From positions 100,502,001-100,566,000 of the forward strand of contig JBITNC010000001.1 of NCBI GenBank assembly GCA_050084985.1: a stretch of DNA of 64,000 nt, given 5' to 3'. The position numbers were made by a program, and so were the translations under genes. The notes under the pieces are model-generated. The model searched no databases. It worked only from the letters and a program-made list of their open reading frames with translations, and had not been told where the DNA came from. The stretch is from Nageia nagi. Its lineage: Eukaryota; Pinophyta. Each line of letters starts with the position of its first letter. Positions within the stretch are counted from its first letter, which is position 1. Shown here piece by piece: positions 1 through 13,600 of this stretch.

Positions 1-560
1 TACTGCTCTTAGTATGAAGAAGGATAGAAGGATAGAATGCTAGTGTTGTAGGAGAGTCTTGTAAGTCTTGAGAAGAAATAGAATATAGCTTAGAGTAAAT
101 TAATCTCTTGATAGAGAGGAACCACTATGTACCCTTGTCTCTCTCTTTGTATGTGTGTTATTTAGATTTTGTTCACTTGAGTTGAAATTAGGAGGATATA
201 TCCAAGATAATCTTTGGGCGTAGGAGACTTTATCTCCTTTCATCTTATAAGAATTTTAAAACTTGATTTATCTAGTATCTTAATGTGGATTGGATATTTT
301 GAATTGCATATTTGTAACCATGTTAGTTATTTTGTGATATTTTAATATTACATACATTATATATTGACCTAACTATTAATTATCACTTTGAAGATAAATG
401 TGAAACTTGAATTTATTATATGCATGTGTCATTTTCATGTCTGGTATTGGTTGTTGTTGACTTCTTCAATGTGTTTCAAGTTTTGAGTTATCAATGAGGA
501 TCTTCAAGAATAATAAATGATTTTAACCCTAATTCATTATATCTTCAATCAGAGCTAAAA
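1..560 (+). repeat. Possible Copia LTR end and primer-site remnant
   Basis: Around 546-555 the motif AATCAGAGCTA resembles the end of the Copia primer binding site TGGTATCAGAGC. The preceding 500 bases are non-coding and AT-rich and could be the U5 side of an LTR. No second copy of this LTR is visible in the window, so the call rests on one short motif. Confidence 0.2.
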
Positions 561-3519
561 TATATTAATTAATGAAAGAAAGGTAAACTTATTAATTTGA
601 GAGGTAAGTTCCTTGTTAAGTTGGAAAAAAACTTCCAATATTACAACTAGAGGAATTAATCTTGGTGGTTTTGGTAGTAATATGCCAATGAGTTGGTCCT
701 TCTAAAATCATCAAGTTTCATGTGGCATTTCTGATCTGTAGCTTCCTATGGTTGAAAATAGGATGTGATTAGTCTAGGGACTAGTATGTTGAGGATATAT
801 TAATGATGACCTTTTATTTGAGGTGGATGGCTTCTTAGATACAAAGTGTAAAGTAGTTTTGGTCTTCATAGTTCATCCATAATTTCAAAGTGTGGGCACC
901 TTAGAATAAGTAATGAAATGAACCTCAAATTTCATAGTAGATGGAGCAAATGAATATGAAATGCTCTTCAATCTCTAGTTCCATGTTGTACAATTTGCAT
1001 GTATGTTGGCCTTTAAATATATGGTGGTTTATTTCAATACAAAGTTGGTGCGAGTATACCCTTATCTGTCCAAGAACAAAATGAATACCATAATATATGT
1101 GTAGCATAATATAGTCAATGATGACAAATATAGTACCATTCTCTAGTTTCATGTAAATATGAAGGTAATGCAGCTTTGATGAAATTGTTTTTTTTGTTCA
1201 ATCAATGTTGTCTTCATGTAGGTTGAGTAGATTTCCTTCCTGGTCCTTTTATTTATATCTTTAGTAGAAGGATTAGAGATCTTGTCTAAGATATAAGAGG
1301 GAGGTAGTTGTCTAATATATAGAACTATAGATTGCAAGAGAGAGCTAAATTTTGAGTATAAACACCAATAAATAACTTTATTTGCAAGTTACATCAAGTA
1401 TGTGAGTGCTAAAAAAGGGCATCTCTTTGATTCAAGGTTTGTTGAAATTATATGATGCATCCTATTCAAGATATCAACGATATGAAATATTGCATGAAAT
1501 AACATAGGATAAAAGAATTTGTTATAGATATCAAAAAATGATATATTTTTGAAATGAATTGACTAATTTCATTGTATTTAATTTTTTAATAATATTACTT
1601 TTAAATGGATTAATTACATTATAAAAATGCTCAAAAATAATTATCAAAATAATCAAAAATAAATTAAAATCACTTGAGAGTCCAAAGAGAAGAATAAATC
1701 ACTTAAGAGCTAAATAAGGTGCAAAAGGGTATATCTAGATACTTAGTTTAAGTTATCAAGGGAACTATATATCTCAATGTTAAATTATAATTTCCTCTTT
1801 TAGCTCATTTTTTCAATTTGAAGACTTGTGATTTTGCCCCTAATTTGCTCCAAGATCCAAGTTAGGTTTTTGAAATATCACTTAAGGGTTTCAGGCTTTT
1901 TGAGGATTTCCTGCCACATCAAGCTCAAGATCTTCATGCTACATCCATTGGGGTAAACTAAAGTGGAGAATTATATATCATATTATAACATTATGTTATT
2001 TTGGTGGCATATTTCAAGTTTGAAGGACTTTCATCCATGGAAATGCTTTGGAGATTCAAGCTTTGTATTCTCCCTTAAATTATTTACATGTAGCATATTG
2101 TATAGGCTAAAAACATATTAAATTACATTTAGAATTAAATATCTTTACATTGTTTATCCATAAATGCATAGATTCATGGTTTTAATATACATTAAACCTT
2201 ATGGGTATCCTTAGATATTTGAGATATAAGGATCTTTATGGTTCTTTTTCTAAATTAGGTTTTAATTATCTCAAAGATTTCAAGTCTTAATTATGATTTA
2301 ATTGCTAAAAGTGTTGAATAGATCCATTCAAAATTATTTTCACATCATCATAATTTCTTGAGAATACACACGCATTTGCACATTGCATAATATGCATCAT
2401 TTTATACTTTGCCTTCATTGATTTGAGGCTAGGGGGCTCACATTTACTTTTGGAGTGATGCAACTCATTTCAAGCTAGTTTGGGTGTCTTACACCAAAAT
2501 TAGAGGTCATAACTACCTTGTTTACATGCATTTAGGTCTTGTTAACATTATAATAGGTTTTTAAAGTATAATCCAAAGTTTGAATCACATCTTTATCCCA
2601 TCTTTTCACCTCATTTAAACTTTGAAAGCATATGTTATGTTGAATTGAATTCTTATGTGTATTAATCTATTTATGTATTTTTGGTGATTAAATAGCAACA
2701 ATTTTAGTCCATATAAATTACTAAACTCGATTGATTTTCAAATTTACCCATCAAGATTGGATTAAATTTTAAATTCTTTAAAAATAATAAACAAATTCAA
2801 GTGATCTTTGGATAGGGGAATCTATCAGAAGGGACAAGGTATATTTGTAAATTTGGATGTCAAATCCTTTAGTTTTTATGGAATGCAATAGGGAAACATG
2901 TTTGGCACTAGATACAACTATGTATCTAAGTAGAAAGAAGTTTTTGTAGTATTTTGTAGGTAAATATAGATTAAATATGATAGGGGATCATGTCTCCCAC
3001 TAGAGGCAACTGCATCTCCTCCTAGATACAACAGTATCTATATTAAAATCATAAAATCAAAACATAAGTACATCCCATTAGAGATACAATCATGTTTACT
3101 ATGAGATCTAATCATGTATTAATTGAAGTACCCATGTTTGAAATTTAAAAAAGGCATTCATTACAATGAAACACACATCATTCAAAATACAACTTTGTTT
3201 ACTCTAAGATGCGATCGTGTTTGTCTTGAAGAGTAAAATGAAATTGCATTTTAAAATAAAGGTATCATTTTCTTAGAGAAAGTTAGATGAAATGCAGTCC
3301 AAGACTATGTTTCAAACCAGTGATGTTTGATTTTTTTGCAAAATACTAGATTATTGTATTAGGATCTATTATTTTGGCTTGTCATAACCTAGTAGAGCAT
3401 TGTAAAGATCTAGGATTTTTTTTATCACACTCATTTTGAAAGAATTGATCCTTTTTTTTTCCTCAATGATTGGTATTCATTTAATATCTCTCTCTAGTGA
3501 GGGACTTATAATAGAAATT
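561..3519. other. AT-rich sequence, no gene recognised
   Basis: Both strands are full of stop codons and short ORFs here match no family I know. There are long T and A runs (for example around 3417 and 3452). The stretch is probably old transposon DNA decayed past recognition. I see no RNA gene. Confidence 0.5.
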
Positions 3520-4250
3520 GCATTGCATACATTGGAGCATGCAATAAAATTCATATCTAATTAAGTATTTTAATTACTTCAAGCACCTAGTCCATACTAT
3601 TTCATTGTTCCTTATATACTATGATTGCCTTGATATTAGTGAAATTTTACATCCCTACTGGGGGAAATTGGTTGTATAAATATGTAATCTAGTTTGGATA
3701 TAGAATCAAGTCTTGAAGGAGAATTTCTATTGTTATTTGGGAATTGGTTACTCATTATTGCACACATCCAAAGTCTATAACTTGCATTAGATTGATTTTC
3801 TAAAAAAAATAAAAAAGAGTGAAAGAGCATACTTGGATGGGATTGGAAAATACTTGTGAAGGGATTAGAAGTGCATCCTCATATAAAATTGCATTCTCAT
3901 ATTTCTTTCAAGTGTTAATTTCATAATCCTAGTCTTCTATCAGGCATGTGGACCTTATTCCCATGACCTACACCATTCTCTAAATTCATCATTGAAATGG
4001 GAGCCCCCTCTATTTGGGACAACATCCTATAGGGGGTACTTGTGATACCCTTGCAAAATGTTCCACACCCCTAAAATATTGAGTCCTCCTTATAAATTCT
4101 TGACTAGACTTATTATCTAGAGAAACTAAAAAGGGTGTGTCAAAATTTATCTTGCATTAAAATCAACCTTTACTAAAAAGTTAAGAGTCTAAATTGAACC
4201 AAGAAGTAACTAGACTACTAAGTGAAAATTACTATCTAAAATTATTCTTA
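3520..4250 (+). repeat. Ty3 leader, copy 1 (paired with 7620-8330)
   Basis: This block matches 7620-8330 by eye along its length. Shared landmarks include 'acttcaagcacctagt', 'gggagccccct', 'tcctatagggg' and 'ttgcattaaaatcaacc', in the same order and spacing. Both copies lie a few hundred bases upstream of a gag-like start with GGATGAAAATCC (4463 and 8523), so I read them as the 5' untranslated leader of one Ty3 family. The two copies differ by many substitutions and small indels. Confidence 0.7.
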
Positions 4251-4429
4251 TCTTCATTGAGTACTTGCATTTCATCCTAAGGTTGTTTGAGTAAATTTCA
4301 TTATCACTAAAGAAAGATTTAAATTCAAAATACTATAAGCTTAGTGTTGAGTTTTTGTTTACACTTTGAGCAAGTTTTGTTCATTCTTACTCATTTTATT
4401 TTAAAGCTTACTTGCTAAAATATTTAAAT

Positions 4430-5880
4430 GAATTTTGATCTATATAGAAATCCCAATAGGTGGGATGAAAATCCTACCATTGGGATAGTTGAAACAAGAG
4501 ATCAATATAAAAATAGGGAGGGTCAAAATCAAAATTTTATATTAGAAGAGGGAACCTATAATGTAGATAATGAGTCCATTAGATTCACACAAGATCTATA
4601 AACATTCCAAAGGATAACTCCAAATGAGGTATATAAAATGGTGGAAAAAATAAATAATCCTTTTGGCCATACAATTCAGCCCTCTAAACTAGGCCAAAAT
4701 AAACAACGAAATGTTTCAGTTTAGTCTAATCAGTATAATTGAGTGATGTTTGAGGACCATGGGACCTCAAAAGCTATAACCATATCTTTTTTCTACCAAT
4801 TCATAATAAAAAGGATACAAATACTTATAATTAGTATCAAGAGATAATGGATCAATTATGTAACAAAAGCATTGAACCATATTCCACTAGTGATCCTTCA
4901 AACCAACCCATTTCATAAGATCTTGGACAAGGTTGGTTCCTACCTCAAGATTGTAATTTTCCCATAGTTCAAAAATCAATATTTAAATTATAATCTTATT
5001 CAAAATAGCATCCTATTGTCCAAAATATAAAACCCAATCTTGATTTGCAAAAATTTCAAAGAAATATCCAAAAATCATAAGAAGGATTCAATAGAGGGTT
5101 ATCCTAAGATAGTCAGAACATTCCTCAATAGTCTCCAAAAGTTTTGCAACCATAATTTTAAATTTTAATGCCAAAATTTTAAAATATTGAATAAGAACAA
5201 TTATCTCCTCCATTTTAGATGGAAACAAGCCTAAATTAACTCAATATTCTACAAAATATTATCATACCAAACAAATCAAGTTTCCAAACTATTATAACCA
5301 AAATAATAATTATTATGGTTATTTACAATATAATTAAATTCACCAATTAACTATGAATAATAGGAAATAAATGACATGAAATATGATAATACCCTAATTG
5401 ACCTTGACCAATCAAAATTAGATTTATGAAAGATACAAAACTTTACTTTACCTATGACAATGAATAGAGGCAAAATTCAATCGAGATAGGATGAACAATG
5501 AGCTTCCCTAAAAAATAGAGCCACCAATTCAACCTCAACCCAATGAAATTGCTATAAACCCAAAAATAACACTCAATTACCATTCTAGAATGCCTCATTC
5601 TTTCATTCGTTATCATAATCCCACCTTCGATCTGCTAAATCTTAATTGCAAAGGGATGAAATATTGCAAGAATGCAAAGCTTAAAGTATAACAAAATTCA
5701 AATATGATAGGTGGAATTAAGAAATATCAATCAATATTGACATAAGTATATTTCCACATATCAAGGATTTAGGATTATATCATATCATATCTTTGATCAA
5801 GCAAAACCACTCCATCTTTATAAGAAACAAGTCTAGTGCTAAGGCTCCTCCTTAGGCTTATCATGATTTTGAGTTGACCT
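4430..5880 (+). pseudogene. Degenerate Ty3 gag remnant, copy 1
   Basis: The reading starts near ATG 4465 in the context GGATGAAAATCC, the same context as the gag start of the second element at 8524. The first roughly 90 codons stay mostly open with one early stop, then stops and frameshifts accumulate. Later parts are rich in Gln and Asn codons (about 5230-5340), as in the C-terminal half of many gag proteins. No capsid or zinc-knuckle motif is clear. The assignment comes from position after the shared leader rather than from a domain. No pol follows; the copy stops before the AT-rich palindrome at 5924. Confidence 0.45.
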
Positions 5881-6530
5881 ATTACCACAAAATATAAAGG
5901 TATATGAGAGTGCATAGGAAAAAAATAATTTATTTAATAAATTAAATAAATTATTTCAAATACCTAAAAGGCTATTTTCATTAAATTAAAAATCATTTTT
6001 AGGTGTTAATAGATATCTCAATTTGAATATGTTTTGATTCTTTTGAGATAAAATAAAATCAAAGCATAAATTAAAATTATAACAAGAAACATAAAAAGGT
6101 ACTCCCTAAAAATTTATGATATGGCGGAAGCTTTGGATACCTTAGTTTTTGCTTATATTATTCCCCCTTTTTGACCTGGTTGCAACATTATGGACCTCTC
6201 ACCATAGGAGCAATCTAAGGCAAAGAAAAAGATACCTGAAAAGAGCTTAGACAAGAAACATTTTTGCAAAATATATATCAAATATAAATAATAATCATTA
6301 TGATATGGAAAGAATGATAAAAAAAGTATACCTATCCTTGGTGACTAACCCACCAAGATTAAGAAGATGATAAATAATTTAGATTGATGAGCTTGGTTTT
6401 CCAATCCACCATGCTACCATGGATCTTAATATGAATGGACCTTTCCTACAAAGGTACCAAATGATAAGATTAACCCTTCCTTATAAAGGAATCAAAGGAT
6501 AAGAATGATTAGCTTGGTTTCACAATCTAT
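5881..6530. other. Intergenic AT-rich segment between two Ty3 copies
   Basis: No coding signal. It holds the palindrome annotated separately and then sequence up to the sharp start of LTR homology near 6531. The breakpoint where the 5' LTR of the Tat element was lost lies at its right edge. Confidence 0.4.
5924..5955. repeat. Near-perfect AT palindrome
   Basis: Two 15-base arms (5924-5938 and 5941-5955) are exact reverse complements separated by AA. All bases are A or T. A second weak inverted pair (acctaaaa / ttttaggt) follows within about 50 bases. Such sequence can extrude a cruciform and is a common breakpoint. Confidence 0.7.
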
Positions 6531-7047
6531 TTCAGATCTTTATTTAGCTAAAATTATCTTATATCCATCCTCATTTAGGCTAATTATCCATAGATATTTG
6601 TATATTTTATCCATATTTGCACATATTCATAATTTTTGTATCTATTTGGGCATTTTTTATATATTTTATCAACATTTATTCATATATTTTCAATTTCACT
6701 TAGATCTAGATTGCATATCGTTTATACAATAGGCATATATATTATTTCTCTCATCGTTTTAGTTGAGAATTAGGTGGCTTACTCTCATGTTAAGTTAGGG
6801 TTTTACCTTTCTTAATTGATCACAAGGCATCAAGAGCTTATGCTTTGAGGTTCCCCAAAACATTTTTCTACTTTGTAGGTCTCTAAACATCTTTAATCAT
6901 CTCAAGCATAAAGGACATATCTAAAGCCCATTCTTGTTCATTTTGTCTCATCACATCATAAGAAATATTAGTAGTAAAGTTTAGTTTTCTTGAGGTCATT
7001 GAAAAGGTGTATTGAGTGGTCTAAGGTATAGGAAAATAAGCATTACA
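6531..7047 (+). repeat. Partial 5' LTR of Tat element
   Basis: The sequence matches 36405-36583 followed by 44341-44691, meaning the match jumps over the Copia-2 insertion. It ends in ...CATTACA at 7047, just before a candidate primer site, as a 5' LTR should. The first roughly 640 bases found in the 3' LTR (from TGTAAACACC) are missing, so the 5' LTR is truncated at its outer end. Confidence 0.75.
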
Positions 7048-7050
7048 ATA

Positions 7051-7067
7051 TGGCGATCATGGTGGGA
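7051..7067 (+). other. Candidate Ty3 primer binding site
   Basis: TGGCGATCATGGTGGGA lies three bases after the LTR end. It resembles the TGGCGCC...GGGA primer sites of plant Ty3 elements but has several mismatches, so the tRNA cannot be named. Confidence 0.45.
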
Positions 7068-8522
7068 CCTCCTTGGTCCTAAGTCACAAATTATCCTAAA
7101 GGATTTTTCTAACCCCTTCTCATAGTTTTGTGATTTCTTATTTCTCAATATTTCCCATTTTTTGGTGAGTTCTAAAGATTCATTTTATGTAAAATTTATA
7201 GGAAAAATTACTAGTTAATAACATAACATGATCTAAAAATTTTAAAGCTTAAAACACACTTTAGATCAATCCATCCCTTAGACAAGTGATCCTGATTGCA
7301 AATCATCCCTTTGTCAAATAATTTTGCAAGTCATCTGAATGGCTATGTAATTTTAGAGTCTATACTTACAATAAAAAGTCCTTTTTCACATTTATATATA
7401 CAATTTAGATGTCATTATCACATGAATCATTAGTTATCCTCATCATAGGATCATTTATTTTTTATTCATTCAAATTTATTTATGTACACTTATCATCCAA
7501 ATGACTTTTGATCATTTGAATGATTGGCATTATCTTTCACAATCATCCATGTAGTGGAAGATTTTAAAATAGATACTTATAACCCAAATTGCATTTCATA
7601 ACCTTGGAGCAAGTGGGAACATTTTCATATGAGTAATTGTTTGGATCACTTCAAGCACCTAGTAAATACTATTTGATTTCTCCTTGCATAATTCTTTGAA
7701 CCTAGTGAATTTTGCATCCATATTTGGAGGAAATGGTGTATACACAAGAAATATCATTTGGATATAAAATTAAATATATTGTTGGGAATTATTTATTTAC
7801 TATTGTATGCATCCAAAAGTGAAAACTTTCATAGTTTGATTTTGAAAAAATTAAAATAAAAAGAGTGAAATATCATCCTTGGGTGGGAGTACTTTCTATC
7901 TATTTGAAGGGGTTAAATTGCATTTTGCATTCATCATAGTGTTGCATTATCATATTTTCTTATTGTATTTGATATAATTCACACTCATAGGCTTTTAATA
8001 ATCATTTATATCTTATTACCAAGCCTAACCCATACTCATATTTCATCATCAAAGTGGGAGCCCCCTTATTTAGGATAATATCCTATAGGGGCTACCTATG
8101 ACACCCTTCCCAAATATCAATCTACACCCTTAGAGGCTAAAAGATTAAGCCTTTATATTATAAATGCTTAACTAAATTTATATTTAGGTATACTACAAAA
8201 GGTGTATCAAAATTTATAATTGCATTAAAATCAACCCTTACTAAAAAGATAAAGTGTCAAATTGAACAAAGAAGAAACTAAACAAATAATTGAAAACTTA
8301 TATCTCTCACTATTGTTATATTTATCATATAAATGTTTATCTTTAAAAAAGGGTATATCATATAACTTGAGTGAATTACATTGCATGCATTAATAATATT
8401 TTAAACAAATTTTAGTTTAGTGTTATTTTCTTTTATTGCTTAGCACTATTACAATCTTGTACCTTTACTTATTTTTTTAAATTCATATATTTGAGCTATC
8501 ATATCCTACCTATACTACACAA
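7068..8522 (+). repeat. Tat 5' leader, copy 2 (7620-8330 repeated)
   Basis: This is untranslated sequence between primer site and gag. Its part 7620-8330 is the second copy of the block at 3520-4250. There is no ORF of note. Confidence 0.6.
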
Positions 8523-8523
8523 C

Positions 8524-10560
8524 ATGGATGAAAATCCTTTATCTATACACATAATAGAGACTATAGCATAACCTAGAGTGATGGAGCTCGAGGAATAGGA
8601 ATAACATAATAATATAAATCCAAAAAATCCTTTTTTTTAGGTTACATTTGACTCAAAACTGATTACCATCACAAACCTCACTTCACTCACCTCATGTTTA
8701 ATCATTTATTACACCTTAACCCTATATTTCATTTAGTCAAAAGTTACAATGATTTTGTAACTTGGAGTCCACACCATGGTAGGACAAGATGGATCATGAA
8801 TCACATCATCATGCTAGTAGTTGTCATATAGGAGGTCAACCTTATCCAAAATAACCTTTATCCCAACATGAGCTTTTCATGAGTGACCCCTTAGTCTAGT
8901 GTTTGTTCCAATAATTCTAAGATGCACAACATGGCCCATAACATCATCCCAATATATCACCTACACCATATGAGCTACTTGTGATATACGACCTATTCAA
9001 ATATATTATTGCATGAGTTAGAGGGTCCATCATTTAGAGATCCACATGTAGTCACTATAGAGGATGTACCTACATCATAACCTATATATTCACATTTATT
9101 GCATTCCTCATTTCATGTTGTTTCATCTAATATTGAGGAGAAATTTCTAGAAGAGTTACCTTTTTTTAGAGCCACCTCATAATCCCACATAGATGTCTCC
9201 CATGATCCACCCCATCCATATCCTAAACCCACTCCATTTAAGCCTCTACTAGGACCTCCTGATAGTCCTTGTAGACCTTCATATATCCCTCTTAATATTC
9301 CTTCATCATTTATGAGGTTTCATCAGCCACCATCACCTCCTCATGTTCCCTTGGTTTGACAACATATTGCTTCTTATCCAACAAACCAACTAAGAGCTCA
9401 AAATAATTTACCATCACTTTATGATCATGACACCACACATACCATTATTCAAAATAATCCACATCACATGTCATCATCCCATGTACCACCTTCATATGTA
9501 CCACTTGAGGTCCCACCTAAAGTGTCTACCACCATAACTAAATTATGCCTCATTTTCTCATGTGGTGGTGTCTCAAGGGAAAATATATGCATAATAATAT
9601 AGTGATCCTTCTCATGTGTATGTTTTGTCCCATCCCTATACCTCATTATGATCCTAGGTACAATCAATCAACCTACCATGTCCAATCTCCTCTTCTTGGA
9701 AAATTGAGATTTTAGAATTACCATAAATTGGAAAATCAAATGAGTAAAGGGGTTGTGATTTCAAATCAAACAACATTTGTACCTAAGATGAATTTTACCA
9801 TAAACCAACCATATGATCAATCATATGGGTAAATTTAATAACAATATTATGATGATCCAAGAGGACCAATATGATGATCAACTTATCAGTTATGCACCTA
9901 AACAATAAGTGGTCATTAGTACTCAACCTTTAAGTGTCAACAATGAGATCTTAAAGAGGTTGAAGGATATGGAACTCAAAGTAAATGACCATGGTAATGC
10001 CAAGTTATTATACAATTGTAATGAACTAATTTATCCAAGTGTACTCTCCAAGAGCTTTCCATACAAGTTTGAGATCCCTAAGATAGAAAAATTCAAAGGC
10101 AAGGAAGATCTTAGAGAACACTTGAGATAATTCAAATATTCATGCTACATCATAAGTAGTGATGATAAAATAATTCTTAGGATCTTTATTATGATGATTA
10201 TGGGGAAATTTTTAGATTGGTACAATAACCTTCCTCAGCATAGCATATATTCTTTGATGGACAATTACTTGTACTTCCTAAAATCAAGCAATAAGATCAA
10301 AATTAGGAGAAACTAGCATGGTATAAAGATAATAAATATTGCACTTAGCACAAACAAAAATAACATGAAACAAATAACTATAATTGGTTAAGGAATGTTA
10401 TTCAATACTTGACTAATAATGGGAAAATCTTCATTGGAAATTCCATAGCCCAACCTGATAGAAACTTGAGAGTTTTTCAAGATCCACATCCAAGATAAAA
10501 TAATCATGTCAATCATGTAGGATCTATTCCTTATCAACAAGTAATACATATTCATGATCA
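8524..10560 (+). pseudogene. Tat gag pseudogene
   Basis: The likely start is ATG 8524 (MDENP...). The N-terminal part is rich in Pro, His, Ser and Thr. The capsid core is readable from 9909: a segment ending in FEIPKIEKFKGKEDLREHL, followed after a stop (CAA to TAA type) by the downstream motif WYNNLPQHSIYS near 10220. These match the conserved core of plant Ty3 gag, which packages the RNA into particles. There are several stops and at least one frameshift before 9900. No clean zinc knuckle is seen. The protein would feed directly into the protease, as in a single gag-pol reading, but now it is dead. Confidence 0.75.
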
Positions 10561-10599
10561 AAAATAGTATTACAAGCTTTTAGGATCTATTGATTTTGC

Positions 10600-11467
10600 A
10601 CTATCTTATGATATTGTGGAAGTTATTGAAGTGTATATAGTTAATGACACAACTAGAATAGGTAAAGAAAATGATAGAGCACCTCTTCCTAGGAATGCAA
10701 GGATCCATAAACCTTTACTATAATCTATAGTGCAAATTAAAATGCAACACCCATGGCCAATGGTTACAGTCAAGATCCACTTAGAACAACACAAACAAAG
10801 TTATCACTATGGGATTTACTTTAACAATCAAAAGAACAAAGAGAGGGTTTGAAAGATATTTCAAAAAATATAGAGTTTCCATGTGATAATCTTAATGCCT
10901 TTGGAGATTTTATTGATGTTGTGCATAATTCTACTAGACATGTGTTACATTCTATTAGGATGGGATTCATTGTCCCCCAAAAAATAAGTTAAGGTATCCT
11001 ACATTATACATTGTATTATTTCTAAGAGGGTATTAGTTGACAATGTATCAACCATTAACATTATATCTTCTATGGTACTAGATAGGCCTAAGATTTATGT
11101 TAATTTTCTAAATGCACCCACTCCTACCATTAGGGATTTTAATAATACATTGGCTAAAAAAATGGGCATAATTGTTCTTTTAGTTAAATTGGGGATTAAG
11201 GAAATTTCATCCATGTGTCATGTTGTTAAAGGTGAGATGTAGTATAATATTATGTTTGGTAAAACATGGATTGAAAATATAGAAATTGTTTTATCCATAA
11301 TACATAGGATTCTCAAGTATCTACATAATAGAATGGTTCATTGTATAATAGGAGATATGAACCCTTTTAGTCATTACAATTCCACTTTCCTTCATGATTC
11401 CCCTCACATGCCTTATGGGTATCTTTTTCTTATGACTATTCTTATAAATAATGTTCCTATTCCATAA
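10600..11467 (+). pseudogene. Tat retroviral-type aspartic protease, decayed
   Basis: Around 11010-11060 the reading CIISKRVLVDNVSTINII matches the flap-proximal active site of plant Ty3 proteases, where the usual triplet is D-[ST]-G; here it reads D-N-V, so the active site is damaged. Downstream, the conserved stretch YNIMFGKTWIENIEIVLS (11250-11305) and HCIIGDM (11340) mark the end of the domain. The protease would cut the gag-pol precursor. One stop interrupts the domain at about 11240. Confidence 0.75.
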
Positions 11468-12089
11468 AAATCATATTTATAAGAGCTTCAATCTTCAACT
11501 CATCCTCTCATTCGATCACATGTTTTATCATACCATCTTCTTCATCTCCATGCGACGTACCTCCCCTTATACATTGAGATGGTTAGTCTCTAGAGGATTC
11601 TACAAAAGCTTCATCTATCCATCATACCCCATTTTTGAATATTTATGGAAATGACTTCCCATCCTATCATAATGTTCCACCACCTAGTATTTTCCACTCA
11701 TCCTCTTCATATTTGGGATCATTTCAATTATAGGAATATAATCCCTCTTCCTCCATAGTTGGCTTGGATCCCCTTTACTAACACTATATCTCTTATATTA
11801 TTTCACCATATTCTAATATGATCTAGTATGAATGTCTTGGCAAGGGGGAATATTATATCAATGATGTATTTGTTAATATTCCTTAAGTGTGAGACTTGAG
11901 GAGACCCATGAATCCCCTCTTCTTCTTGGATCCATAATCCTACTAGACCATTATCTAAACCAATCTTTCTTCATCTACATTTGTACTAATTTACCCATTA
12001 ATATTCCCCTAAAACATTATCATAAGGATAATTTTTAACCCAAAATAGATTATATTTCATGTCCTGACTTGGTTCATAGACTCTTTGCT
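11468..12089 (+). other. Decayed protease-RT linker
   Basis: The reading on the + strand is Pro/Ser/His-rich with many stops. This is usual for the unconserved linker between protease and RT in Tat elements. No domain is recognisable. Confidence 0.4.
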
Positions 12090-12578
12090 AAATAGAAATG
12101 GTAAGGATATGGCTTAGGAAAATATGAGTAGGAACAAGTTTATGGTTTCATTATGCCTTTTCAATCCAATAATGATAAAAGAGGTCTAGGATTTTGTGGC
12201 CCTAAATGTAAGAATCAGGAAGAAAAACTCAAAAATATTAATCTTCTATATCAAGAGGTGCATCAAAATGAAGAACATGACATCAATTTATATTTTGAAC
12301 CATCTAGTCCTCATGCTTCTAAGTGTTCCAACCCAGTTGATTTGTTCCACAAATTACCATGCACTCTTATCCTTGATATTGCTATGGTTTCTTTTGATGG
12401 TTCATATTCCTTTTCTCCTCTCCTTGATTATGATTCACACCTTGTTGTCAGCCTTGAGTCTCTACATCAAATTTGGCTTCTTTCATCAATAGCCTTGATA
12501 GAGATTATTATTTGTATCTTACCATATTTAAGGATCACACATGCACCATGGGATATTAGTGGAGATAAATATAAGTGA
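12090..12578 (+). pseudogene. G-patch-like segment and linker before RT
   Basis: In one frame from about 12099 the sequence reads GYGLGKYE, a stop, EQVYGFIMPFQSNN and then RGLGF. The glycine pattern resembles a G-patch, a short RNA-binding motif placed between protease and RT in some retroelements. The open frame continues from 12153 to 12578 (141 codons) with an acidic stretch and no other domain I know. It sits between the protease and the RT, as expected for the linker. One stop splits the glycine-rich part, and the motif is degenerate, so the domain name is tentative. Confidence 0.4.
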
Positions 12579-12744
12579 TGATCCAAAGTGTCCTAAACTA
12601 TTCTATATGGGAGATTTTTTGAATAAATTAGAAAATAAAATAGCTACAACCATTTTAAGGATATGCTCTAAGATCTTTTCCTTTAGATATGAGGATATTT
12701 CAAGCATAGGTCCCAATGTAGTTTTCTACAACATATTTACATGA

Positions 12745-13600
12745 CCTGATATCAAGATAATCAAACAAAAGTTAAGGAAGGTCCACCCTACTCAGTCACT
12801 ATAGATAAAGGATGAACTTCAAAATTTATTAGATGCTAAGTTTATAAACCTTATAAATTATCCTTAGTTGGTATCTAATATGGTTCTCATGGATAAACCA
12901 AAAGTTCGTATAAGGATTTGCATAGATTTTAGAGACCTCAACGTAACTTATCCCAAGGATAATTTTCCATTTCCTAACATTGAAACCTTAGTGTAAAATA
13001 CAACAAGCTATGAAACTTATATATGGATTCTTAGGCTACAATCATATCTAGGTTGCACTAAAAGATCAATATAATACATCCTTCACTATATTGTTGGAAA
13101 CATTTTGCTATAAAGTGATGCCTTTTGGGCTTAAGAATATTGATGCAACATATCAACAAGCTAAAATATGTTTTTCATGATATGATGCATGATATTATTG
13201 AGGACTATGTAGATGATCTTTTGGAAAAATTTAGAACACAGGACCAACATTGGGAATTGTTAGAGAAATTATTTGAGAGACTCATCAAGCATAATATCAA
13301 ATTGAATCCAAGCAAATGTGTCCTCAATGTCACCTCAAGAAATCTATTAGGGTTCATCATTTCCAAGAAAATAATTGAAGTATATCCCAAGAAGGTTAAT
13401 GCCATTACTAGTATGTCTCCTCCATAAGATGTAAAATCTTTAAGAAGTCTTCAAGGAAAAATTTTGGCAACTAGATGACTCATAGCTCAATTATCAGAGA
13501 AGTATCAACCCTTTAATGAGCTTCTCAAGAAAGGAATCAAATTTGAATAGAATGACGAGTGTCAACATGCCTTTGATAATATCAAGAGATATTTAACCAC
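12745..13600 (+). pseudogene. Tat reverse transcriptase pseudogene
   Basis: The fingers are readable from about 12900: KVRIRICIDFRDLN followed by YPKDNFPFPNIETLV. The palm follows in shifted frames, and an open stretch at 13125-13427 contains the catalytic box IEDYVDDLLEKF (13195-13220) with YVDD intact. After it come HNIKLNPSKCVL and LLGFIIS, the usual thumb-side motifs of Ty3 RT. At least two frameshifts near 12990-13120 and several stops break it. The enzyme copies element RNA into DNA in the particle. Confidence 0.85.

Noticed and set aside
1149..1337. Short minus-strand ORFs at 925-1337
   Set aside because: No resemblance to any family and surrounded by stops; most likely chance.
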